Below, piece by piece: positions 40,101 through 52,100 of a DNA stretch of 64,000 nucleotides. The notes under the pieces are model-generated. The model did no database searches. It was given only the letters and a program-made list of their open reading frames with translations, and was not told the origin of the DNA. A program made the position numbers and the translations under genes. Numbering within the stretch: position 1 is the stretch's first letter; each line of letters starts with the position of its first letter. Origin of the DNA: Tridacna crocea (taxonomy: Eukaryota; Mollusca; Bivalvia; Cardiida; Cardiidae); assembly GCA_943736015.1 (NCBI GenBank), contig OX031062.1, positions 60,004,962 to 60,068,961 on the forward strand. The letters run 5' to 3'.

Positions 40101-43100
40101 GTTTGTTGTTTATAAATAGAAATCTAGGTACACAGTTTTTTACCCAAGGTTTATCGATCGAAGATCGACGAACCAATCAAATTTGAGAACGGTCCGAGCA
40201 GTCAAGAGTGCAGTTAACGTCGATCACCTCGCGTACATGTAAGAAGGTAAAATATGTTGTGAATTTTTTCTACAAACTCAAAATAACGTCTTTAATTGAT
40301 ATCCCAAGATGCAAACAAAAATGAGTGAAAAGTTCATAATCAAGGAAAATCGCGAGCTCTTAGTGCTCAAACTGATCGGTGGAATTCCAATCAGTCTAAA
40401 AATAGACCAACCTGCAAACCTGACATCAATCACATTGCAATATTTCAACGTCGGCAATATTCGATGTGTTAGCGGCGAGTGACTTTCACTTTGACAGACC
40501 GTCGTGTTTGACCATAAGTTTTGGGACAGCTGACAGAATAATTATTTTTTGTTGACCAAAGTATTGGGACACGAAAAAAATTAATTATTTTTTGCTGTCC
40601 CAAAATTTAAGCATATTACGGTATTTAGGTATAAAGTATCGAAGCTCAAGTCACTGTGACTTGTCCGTAAAATAGGCAAGTAAAATAGGAAAACCGAGCT
40701 TAATCGTTTTCCCAAAACAATCCAACATTTTCACGGTATTTTATTGAGAAAATATTTTGGCTAAAAGAGATTTCGCTTGTAACAAGCAATTCCTCACAAT
40801 TTCCCCAAAATCTTACTTTTCAATATACACGAAGAACTACTTTGGATTTTCATCTACAACTTCCTTCAAATATGGCCAGTTCAAAATTTCGTCGACTTGT
40901 GGAAGGTAGAGACAACATAACCAACTGCTGTATCACTCCAGTCTTTATTATTCATTACATTTTACCTTGATATCTATCTTACATGTATTTTCATTGAAAT
41001 CAATAAAAATAAATATGTTCTTGCGTCATAAATGTAAAAAAATAGCGTCATTCAGGACTACAAGACATCACATGTCTCAGAAAATTTAGATAACCAAAGT
41101 TGGTGTTGCACCGATTGAATACGGTTCAATTTTGACTTGGGATTGTTTACAAGCACGACAAATTACTAAGTATTCTAAGCCATTATCAAGCACCGCATAA
41201 CTGTGAGCACATGCCCAGCTCTGGCTTAATTAGTTTCTGGCTGCTGCTTTCTAGTATCATTCCAAAATTTCCTGATAAAACCAAGAATTCCAGGTGCTTA
41301 GTGGAATCTGCTTGTATCCCTGTCCGTCTACCTAGCTGTTTGTATTAATTAAGATTGACCTCATGTGTTGTTTCGTATCCTCAATTTCCTGGCCTTCAGT
41401 ACTATCAGTACTTTGATTTTGACTTTCACATACGTAACCTCCTTGGAAGATGAGCAACTCCTGTATTAAGTTTCAGGGTTGGAGGTCAAACAGCCTTTGA
41501 GTTAGAGCATGGAAACAAAAACAAGAGGGCCATGATGGCCCTGTATCGCTCAACTGGCTTTTTAACCCTTTAGCACACAATTTGAAGAGTTCATGATCCT
41601 GAAAAAGAAGGCTTTTGAAAACAATCAACATTGTCAGGCATGAAATTTATTGGCATGAAAGGTAAAGTTCTAGGAAAAAAACCCAGAATGACAGAATCCT
41701 TACTATGAATTAATCATTCAACTCATGTGAGCATAACTATTAGCATCAACATGAATCTCTCTCCCTGAAAACAGAATATTTTCTATCAAAAGTGTATCAC
41801 TACAGTTTGATAATCAAGGGAGGTAAATAGTAACAAAATTTATGCTTTATAAAAAAGAGTTATCTCCCTCTATTAATGTTATTAGTGACTATATTTTGAA
41901 GCCCATGCTAAACTTGTGATCCCTGGAATGGAGCCAATTTTGACCCCAGGCCTATAAAATGAAGAAACTTGTTAAAAGTCCATTAGATAAAGCTACATGC
42001 CAAATACAGTAGCCCTGGGCCTTGTGGTTTCAGAGAAGAAGATTTATGAAAATGTTATTTTTTTCAGTTTTGTTGCCATGGCAACCAGAGTTTTTGAAGG
42101 TATCAGATTTGTTCAACAAATTCTGAAGAGGACCATGGCAGGATCATTTCTGTCATGAAGTATCATCAAATTTGGATGGGTAGTTTCCGAGAAAATGTTT
42201 GAAATAAAAGTTAACGCACAGATGGACGCACAGAAGGATGCACAACGGACACCGGGCCATGACATAAGCCCACTGGCCTTTGGCCAGTGGAGCTAATAGG
42301 ACATGATTAGCCAGTGTAAACCCCTCTACTTCGGAGATGGAGGTGTAACAACAAGCAGTTATCTCACACAGGATATCACTAAGCTTTCAAAAGAGGTCTC
42401 TGAAAGCACACAAATATATGTGGACTGCAGCAAAAATTGGTTACAAAATGTTTTATCAGAGATAAAAACGCCATTTCATTCTGCTACTTGGCCCTTCTCC
42501 ATAGTTACAAGGTATTTTTATGTACCACACTTTAAATTTACCATAAGAACAGATAAAATTGCATCCCTTAACCCTTTACAAAACAATTCCATGTTTTAAT
42601 GACTATAGAGCTACTGGATAAAGCTTAACCCATTACCACACAATCCCTACTTTTGAGGCCTTTAGAAAACACTGTGGGAAAAGGAGAAAATGCTGGTAAC
42701 CAGCATTTTCTCCTTTTCCCAAAATGTTTTCTAGCCTTCACAAAACAAATTTCAAATTTTCAGTCACTTTTATTTTGTCGTCTGCAAATGCTTTCAGTTT
42801 GGACCAGTCTAAAATATTGTTGTTTGGTAATGAGTTAAGCCTTTTACCACACAACTTAAGTTTTAAAAACCCTGAAGAAGTCTTTTCAAAACATTGTTTG
42901 AAATGGCAAAAAAATGCTGGTAACCAGAAAGCATAATTTGCAGACAAATTTAATGTGACTCAGAAATTGTACTTTGTGCAAGGAAGGTGTCCTTTTCCCA
43001 CAGTATTTTTCAAAAGCCAGTTTTTTCAGGGCTGTGAAAACCAGGGATTACTGGCTCAGGGTTAATACATGTTTTCCATACCTTTACATCAATATTCTTT

Positions 43101-46100
43101 TCAATATTGGTTTTTTTTTTTAAATTGACTGCTACAAATTCGTCTCTAGATGACAAAAATTTCAGTTACAAGGCCACTTTCTTTCTTGTATTGAAATTTT
43201 GCATAATGCTGTCATTACAATGGGTTTCTCCTTGTTTGGAAATTAGGTCACCCATGGTTCACAGCAGATAAGATTCTTTTGTAAAAGTTAAATCATCACT
43301 TGAGGTTTAACTCTTTATCAAATGAAAAAATTTTGGTCTGGTCTAGACTGAATGTGGTGTTGCTGGTAATCAAGGCATTGCATTCCTTCTTTATATATAT
43401 ATATACAGGGGAACTTTTTTTTACATATTTTATATAATTTTATTAAAGAATGTCAAATTCCTGTGATCAGATTGATCCTCAATTTAACGGTATAACAAAT
43501 CCCATTATTTGTGGCACATCCAACTTTTTGTCAGCAAATGCTTTGAATTTGGATGAGTCTAACATTGAGTCACCTGGTATAAAGTGAAAGTAAAGTCTTG
43601 TCTAACCTGATGTAAAATTTTTGTCATTTTATCTAAAGAGCCTCTAGATAAGAATGAATATGTTAAAACTGAACCCTCTACTGGATCATCCCGAGTTTTA
43701 ACCACACTAATACAGACAAAGACTGCCAAAGTTTTGTTGGAAAAGGAGAAAATGCAGTAACCAGCACTTTTTCCTTTTCGAACAATGTTTTCTACCCTTT
43801 CCAAAACAAATTTTGATTTTTTTGACCACCTTTATTATGCCGTCTGCAAATGCTTTCAATTTGGACAAGTTTGAAATTTCGTGGTTTGGTAACGAGTCAA
43901 ACAATTCTCTCATACAGCCTTTTATTCAATTTCAAGCCAAGTAAACCCCTATCACAAACAGTCACATACATATTATAAGAACACTAAAGAACTAGGCTTT
44001 CAAAAATAATGAAAGAAGAGAAAAAGCTGATGACCAGCAATGTTTTTTTCTCCTTCTGCCACAAGGTTTTCTGTCTTTTCAAGGACAGTCCTCAATCAAT
44101 TTGTTATCTGCAAATAGTTTCATTCTGGAAACGAGTCATAAATCTTATCCTTCGGTGAAGAATTAATGTTTTACCAAACATTATCCCAGGTTTTTACAAC
44201 TCTGAGATAGGCAACCAGTTTTTTCTCTTTTTCTAGTATTTTCTCCTTTTCCAATAACATTTTTTACCCTACTGGAAAAAAAAATTTTTTTTGAGTTACT
44301 TTGTCTTCTGCAAGTGTTTTCTATTTGGACTGCTCTAAAATTTTGTTGTTTGCGGTATTAACTTAACTCTTTATAACACAACAAAATGAGAGACTGGTAG
44401 AAATTGGAAGCATTTGCAGACGACAAAATAAAAGTGACTGAAATTTTGAAATTTGTTTTGTGAAGGGTAGCAAACATTGTGGGAAAAGGAGAAAATGCTG
44501 GTGACCAGCATTTTCTCCTTTTCCCACAATGTTTTCTGTCCCATTCTTTCTCAGGGTCGTCGAAAGTAGGGATTGTGTGGTAATGGGTTAATCCATTTGA
44601 TGATGCTCTCTGGATCTAGAATTGAGGGCTTTGAATACTAGTACTAACCAAACACCGAAATTTTAGACTTGTCTGAATTGCAAGCATTTGCAGACCACAA
44701 AATAAATAGACCACAAAAAATGTAATTCATGTTGGGAAGGTTAGAAAACATTGCGGAAAATGAGAAAATATTGGTTATCAGCAATTTCTCTTTTTTTTTG
44801 CCCAACAATGTTTTCAAAAGTCCAATTCTCAGGTTTGTTACTAGTCCAAATTGTTTCCCAGACAACTCTTCATCAGACAACAAAATTTTAAACAAGGCCA
44901 TTTTAGATACAGGAGAAGAGAATAAATCAAATTAATTGAATTAATTAAGCAATGGAATTTATAATAATTTCAGAAAACAAAACATTGTGGTTGAAATTAG
45001 AGTCACTACATTTTCTGGGAAGCAATGATATATACCCTGGCTGCCTGGATATAATTGAAGTACTCATGAAAATGGTGTTAACTTCCTTTCCACGAAAAAT
45101 TCTATACCTAGGGTTTTCACTAGATATGGTACAGTGGTTCTGCCCCCCTTCAAACGGGAAAAAAAAGCAAACAGGATTATTAAAACATTAAAACTGCGGA
45201 TTGTGTGGTAAAGGCGTTGTCTGGGAATGTCATATTCTTTGGAAATTTGACTGTTCGGCTATGATGCATCACCTAGTCCCCACCCATACCTGGGAAAAGT
45301 AACGCTTATACCAAAGCTATTTGCCTATTTACCAAAGCATGTACGGGCTGTTTTAACACATTACCACACGAGAAAATTTTGGACTGGTCCAAATTTAAAG
45401 CATTTGCAGATGACAAAATAAAGGTGACTGAAAAATAGAAATTTGTTCCGGAAAGGGTAGAAAACACTGTGGGAAAAGGAGAAAATGCTGGTAACCAGCA
45501 TTTTCTCCTTTTCCCACAGTGTTTTCAAAAGGTTTCTTTCTCAGGGGCGTCAAAAGTAGGGATTGAGTGGTAATGGGTTAACCCATTTAGACAATCCCTA
45601 CTTTTGATGCCCCTGAGAAAGAAACCTTTTGAAAACACTATGGGAAAAGGAGAAAATGCTGGTAACCAGCATTTTCTCCTTTTCCCAGTGTTTTCTACCC
45701 TTCCCAGAACAAATTTCTATTTTTTAGTCACCTTCATTTTGTTGTCTGCAAATGCTTTCAATTTGGACCTGTCTAAAATTTTCTTGTGTGGTAAAGAGTT
45801 AACCCTTTACTGAACCACAAAATTTGGGATGTGACCAAATTCAAAGCATTTGCAGAAGACAAATTAAACATTGATGAAATGATGATTTCTGTCTTTGAAA
45901 GAGTAGAAAACATTGAGGGAAAAGGAGAAAATGCTGATTACCAGCATTTTCTCCTTTTCCCACAGTGTTTTCCATTAGACTTCTTCTTTAGGATCGTTAA
46001 AAGTCGGGATTGTGTGGTAAATAGCCAATGCAAAGGTTACATGCTAGCCAATCATAGCTGAATGAATCACACTAAGACTAGCATTTTAGTGAGTCAACAT

Positions 46101-49100
46101 AAATCTTAATTCATTTTCAAATTCGGAGTAACGGTTGTTGTTTTGAAAAATTAGTCTGCTTCTGTACCCAAGAATGGCCAAATTAGATAGATTTTATTTG
46201 TAGAATGCCATTTAGCGGGAGATAATGGTGGCAAAGGGTTGACAGGCAAAAAGTGTTATGCACTCCAAGGGTCAAATATTGTAAAACTGTGATAATATTT
46301 ACTTTACAACCACCCATGAATTTATAAAAGGGCGTCTGTTGATTTTCCACAACTTTTTCTCTGTTTCAATAGACATGTCTTGAAGCATCTACTGAAATAT
46401 TTTGATATATTTTCTTAACCCTTTACACAATTCCAACTTTTAATGATCGTGGGATAGAAGGCTTTAGAACACTATGGACAAAGAAAAAAATGCTGATAAC
46501 AAGCATGTACTCCTTTTCTCACATTGTTTACTAACCTATCAACGAGAAATTGCACTATTTGAGCCATATTTAAATTGTTGTCTGCAAATGCTCCCAATTC
46601 GAGTAATAGAGGGTATTTGTTTTTTTCTGTTTAAGATTGAAATTTTTTTCATCGAGTGGACACCATCGGTAGTATTTTCACCAGTGGCGCAGCCATGAGT
46701 GAAAATATTACCGATGGTGTTCACGAGATGAAATAAATTTTGATCTTTCACTGAAAAAAAAAACAAATATTCTATTTATTTCATGCTTTTAACCCTTTCT
46801 GGGAGGAGCTTTATCAAAATCCAGTACAATCCTTTTCCCTCAATCCCCATGACGTACCCCTCCCACATAGCAATGTTATGTCAAGCACGAGAAATGTAAG
46901 GTATATGATGTCATATTTCCCATCTGCTTGTTAGGCACCGGCAATTTACCTTGGCAACAAAAACGTGAAAATCGGTATTTTCACTGGTGGTACCAGTGTA
47001 AGATCGAAAAATATTTTCACTGCTATTTCTTGATATCCCACCGGGAAGCATAAAATAATGGCTAATATTTTGTCTTCCAGTAAAGGGTTAATCTGTAGAC
47101 CACAACATTATTTGTCAATTGTAGGGATGATCTTTCAACCAATAAAAACCCTGCTCAAAGATTGATAGTCATAGATCAACCTATATTTTGTTACATGGTT
47201 TTTGATTGGACAATCTTTTCAATCAAAAACTTTCTGATCCTAATAGATTCTGAAAATGTTTTACCCTTTACCACACTTTCCTTAGTCTTAATGACCCTCA
47301 TAGAGACAAGGTTTTTTAAAATGTTGTAGGGAAAGGAGAAAATGCTGGTAAGCAGCATTTCCCCTTTTAAACTAATCTTTTCTTCCCTATCAGTAAGCCA
47401 GAAACAATCCTTTGAGCTCCATAAAATTAGTCATAATTATGCATAATGTTGCCTACTTGGACAAATCTGAAATTTTACCATCTTTCAAAATTTTCACCGA
47501 AAACGCACTCGTCTTACTATATGATACTTTGATTTCCGGATTTCAGTGGATGTTATAAGTTGTTTACAAGAAAAGTGAACCTTTCAAGTTCTAACCATGA
47601 GGATGTCTCCACATTTAGAACCTTTTTTTTAAATTTATGACTGTATTTTACATAAATGCTGTGCACTATCAAACCAGTACCATTTCACGAATTTGATAAC
47701 CACATTTTTGCCAAAATTCCAGGCTCCCCCTCCCCCGGATCCGCCCATGTTATTATAACAGAACAAAACCTAAAATTAATAAAATCTGTCAAGACCACAG
47801 AACCCCTTTTTCCAGTGACCTTTGCGGAAGACTGCTGTTGGCAACATTGTTTTGAAAAAAGAGAAAATGCCCGTAACCATCCAATCTCCATTTTCCATAA
47901 TGCTGTCTACCCTTTTGAAAACAAAATATCCATAATTTAGCCACATCTACTTTCTTTTCTGTAGATCTAATTGCTTTCAACTGGGAAAATCTTTATCATC
48001 TTCTTAACATTTAAAAAAAAAAAAGGTTTCATGAAATTCAATCACTCCTACTAAGTAAATAATAATGTTTACCTATGTTTAACTCTTAACCAAATGACAA
48101 AATTTTAGACTGGTCCAAATTGAAAGCACTTGCTGACGACAAAATAAACATAGCTCAAAGATTGAAATTTATTTTTAGCAGGATAGAACACACTGTGAGA
48201 AAAGGAGAAAATGCTGTTTACTAGCATTTTCTTTTTTTCTACAATGTTTTCTAAAGGTTTCTATCTCATGGCTGTAAAAACCAGGGATTGTTTGGTAAAG
48301 GGTAAAGGAATGATGAGCCCCATGACCTGGGTTGGAAGTGTTTGCAGACAACACATAATATGTGCTGTGCTGGTTACAAAAATTTCTCCCTTTGAATAAA
48401 AGTTGTTACAAAAAAGGTATTGTTTGGAATAGGGATAATTCAGGTAAAAAGAAAAACGGTAAATAAATAAATGAATAAATATATAGATAAATAAATAAAT
48501 AATCCCTAAACGTTATTTGGTAATTTCCCTACCTTTAAGGTTGTTTCCCCCTCCATCCATGTCTACAAGTAATCAAGTAGAGCTTTAATAATAGCTTCCA
48601 ATATTTAATGTAGCCTCAACACTCACTCCTCTACTGAATATGGTATCAACTTTCATATCCATTTGTTATATACCAAATAAACCAACCAGTGCATAAAAAA
48701 CTACCATCCTCAATTGATAGAGAAAGTTAAAGTGACCGGCAAGAAAATCAAAGCACTGACAGCCCTCACTTTAACTGGTGCAACAATACCAATACTTAAC
48801 TCTTTAACTCATTACCAAACGACAATATTTTAGACTGGTCCAAATTGAAAGCATTTGCAGACGACAAAATAAAAGTGACTGAAAATTTGAAATTTGTTTT
48901 GTGAAGAGTAGAAAACTTTGTGGGAAAAGGAGAAAATGCTGGTTACCAACATTTTCTCCTTTTCCCACAACGTTTTCAAAAGGCATCTATCTCAGGGGCA
49001 TCCAAAGTCAGGATTGTGTGTTAACCCATTACCACACAATCCTGACTTTTATCAACCCTGAGAAAGAAGCCTTTTGAAAACACTGTGGGAAAAGGAGAAA

Positions 49101-52100
49101 ATGCTGCTTACACAGCATTTTCTCCTTTTCCCACAATGTTTTATACCCTTCCCAAAACAAATTTCAATTTTTGAGCCATATTTATTTTGTCATCTGCAAG
49201 TGCTTTCAATTTGGACAAGTCTACAGTTTTGTCACTTGGTAAAGAGTTAACTTCTACCAAAAAATGGCAAAATTTTAGACTTGTCAATATAAAAACCATT
49301 TTGAAGATGACACTCTAAATATAACTTAAATATCTAACTAATTACCAAACGACAAATTTATAGACTGGTCCAAATTGAAAGCATTTGCAGACGACAAAAT
49401 AAATGTTACCAAAAAATTGAAATTTGATTTGGAAAGGGTAGAAAACATTGTGGGAAAAGGAGAAAATGCTGGTTACCAGCATTTTCTCCTTTTCCCACAA
49501 TGTTTTCAGAAGGTTTTTTTCTTAGGGTCGTTAAAAGTCGGGATTGTGTGGTAAAGCGTTATAGTGGGGGGTGGGGGAAGAAAAAGAGATTATCCTTGAC
49601 AGGATAGAAAACGTTGTAGGTTAAAATGGCAACCAGCATTTTCTTTTTTCTCAATGATGTTTTCAGAAGTTTTCTTCATCAAGGTCACCAACACTTGGGA
49701 TAGTTTATTAACCCTTTACCACACAATGACAACTTTTGATGACCCTGAGGTAGAAGCCTTTTGAAAACATTGTGGGAAAAGGAGAAAATTTCAGTAACCA
49801 GCAGTTTCTCCTTTTCCAACAATGTTTTCTACCCTTCCCAATCACATTCCGATCCTTCCCCTGCAAAAAGTAGTTCTTGAGATGAACAATTCACAGTATA
49901 TGTTTTCAGTTCATGAAGAGTTCATGAACTATCCAAGAACTGGTAAAAAAATTTTTGAACTGTCAAGTGGTAGTTCGTGGACTGGTGGTTCATGTGAACC
50001 CCATATTCATGACCTATTACTAACAGTTCATGAATTAGACACTGATATCAGTTCATGAACTGATTGTTCTTGAACAATTCATGAAGTTGCTGTCTTTAAG
50101 AAGTTCAAGGAAGAATTCAATAACTTAACTCTTTACCACATAAGAAAATTTTAGACTGGTCCAAACTGAAAGCATTTGCAGACGACAAAATAAAGGTGAC
50201 TAAAAACAGAAATTTGTTCTGGGAAGGGTAGAAAACACTGTGGGAAAAGGAGAAAATGCTGGTTACCAGCATTTTCTCCTTTTCCCACGGTGTTTTCAAA
50301 AGGCTTCTTTCTCAGGGGCGTCAAAAGTAGGGATTGTGTGGTAATGGGTTAAATATTTAAGGTAGTACCATAATATTATCCTGAAAAAGTTGCTACGTTT
50401 GAAAATGATTATTATCGTACTACTTTGATCATTCTTAGAAGGAAAAAATTGGAAAAAGTTCCACAAACTTTTTCCATTTTTTCCTTCTAAGAATTTTTTA
50501 TAAATCTAGGCCACTCTATTTTCATTACAAAAGGACACAATAATTACCTCCCTTTTCTGAAAAAATAACAAAATATTGACAAATAATTTCAAGCTGGACA
50601 TCAGATGAATTTCTGGTCGGTTAGAAATGTGCAAAAATATTGTAACAGTATAAATCCTTATTTATCAACTTAAAGGAAATTTAATTCCATGTTGCACTAG
50701 AAGTAATTAGATGGTAATACCTTAAACCCACTTTCAGTCATAAAATTTGCAGATATTTATCTATCACATTCTTTAACACTATACAGTTATGTCATGGGTG
50801 CAAGTGCAAATACCCATGTTTCCTGTCATTTTCTCACCAGCACAACACTAATTTCCTTCTAAGCTACTTGCTGCTGCAACCTAACTGAATAAAGGTAACT
50901 GAATGAAGGCTATATGATCCAAGATTTTCTAACATTATAGGAAAATGTCTGAGACACCACAACAGGTTCATGAATTTTGATTCAGAAAAGGTTCAATTAT
51001 AGTTTAGTTTAAACATATTTATTTTACATCGATTGAGAAACAAGTTCTTACAACTTATACTAATCTCTCTGGATTCTGCTTCCTGGAAACTACACCAGTA
51101 CTCGCGCCGAAAGTGTGGGGGCCAATGAAAAATCCCAAAGCTGACACCCGCTCCCGGGTATCGAACTCAGGACCTTTAGGTTATGAGGCCGACGCTCTAC
51201 CTCACGACCACGGACACCACTTATAGTTCAAGACTTACTTCATTAAACTGTTCATGGAACTGTTTATGAGCGGTTATTCATAAACAGTTCATCAACTGTT
51301 CATGAACAGTTCATAGAACCAAAACAAAGGTTCACAAACAAAAATGGTTCATGAACTGGTAATTTGCTGGTCAATGGATTGTTCATGAACTGTAGTTCAG
51401 GAACTGTTCATGAACTCAAGAACTACTTTTAGCAGGAGTTCAGTCACATTTATTATATCGTCTGCAAATTCTTTCGATTTGGACCAGTCGATAAATTGTT
51501 TGGTAAAAAGTTAAAATAATAGTTATCAAATAATCCTCTTAGTCATCTGTAAATGTGGATTTCGACAGGTATTACTCTCAGATGATAATTTAAACCTTTG
51601 TTGACATACACAACACAACAAAACAAACACATAAAAGGTAAGGCAGGTAAAATACATCGCTTCATTACAAAGACAATACAGCGGGTATTTAACCCTTTAC
51701 CCAATAAGGCATTTCTATTGCATCTCTAATTGACCATAAATAAGAGCAAGGATAAAGCCGTATATGACACCTTTTGGTTGTGTAGAAAACATTGTGGCAA
51801 AAGGTGAAATTGCTCGTCACGTGCAATTTCACCTTTTGCCACAATGTTTTCCAAAGGCTCCTACAAGCAATGCGTAGAAATGAGTATCTATGGAGTAAAG
51901 GGTTAAGCTGAAAGGAATACCTGTTTCCACTATAATTATGAAGTCAGTCGACCCTAAAAAGACACTGCTATCGTCTGAGAGTAATACGCATGTTTCTTGT
52001 CTGATAAAGGAGTAAAGTAGAATCAACACTGCTATAATAAAAAGAATCAGCTTTTACATCCTTGTGTTATATATCCTACAAAACATCATACAAAAATATC

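Larger units (their letters stand above)
49860..51436. mobile_element. 1.58-kb TIR element with TTCATGAA arrays at both ends
   Basis: CCTGCAAAAAGTAGTTCTTG at the left is mirrored at 51415-51436 with one mismatch. Inside each end the self-complementary GTTCATGAAC recurs (ten exact TTCATGAA by eye). Nested inside are a TTAA MITE (50125-50352), a palindrome (50431-50494) and a SINE (51000-51225). No transposase was seen. Confidence 0.85.
49708..51514 (+). mobile_element. TTAA MITE split by a 1.58-kb TIR element
   Basis: The left part 49708-49855 ends in TTCTACCCTTCCCAATCACATT and the right part resumes near 51441 (CAGTCACATTTATTATATCG) to AAAAAGTTAA. TCACATT appears on both sides and may be a target duplication. 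Confidence 0.82.

Noticed and set aside
51144-51217. Functional initiator or elongator tRNA-Met on the minus strand
   Set aside because: CAT lies in the anticodon position, but the acceptor ends do not pair convincingly and the sequence continues as a SINE.
49882-51414. Heat-shock element array from repeated TTCATGAA
   Set aside because: TTC-NN-GAA pairs occur, but spacing between successive pairs breaks the 5-bp periodicity, and the arrays lie at transposon ends far from a promoter.
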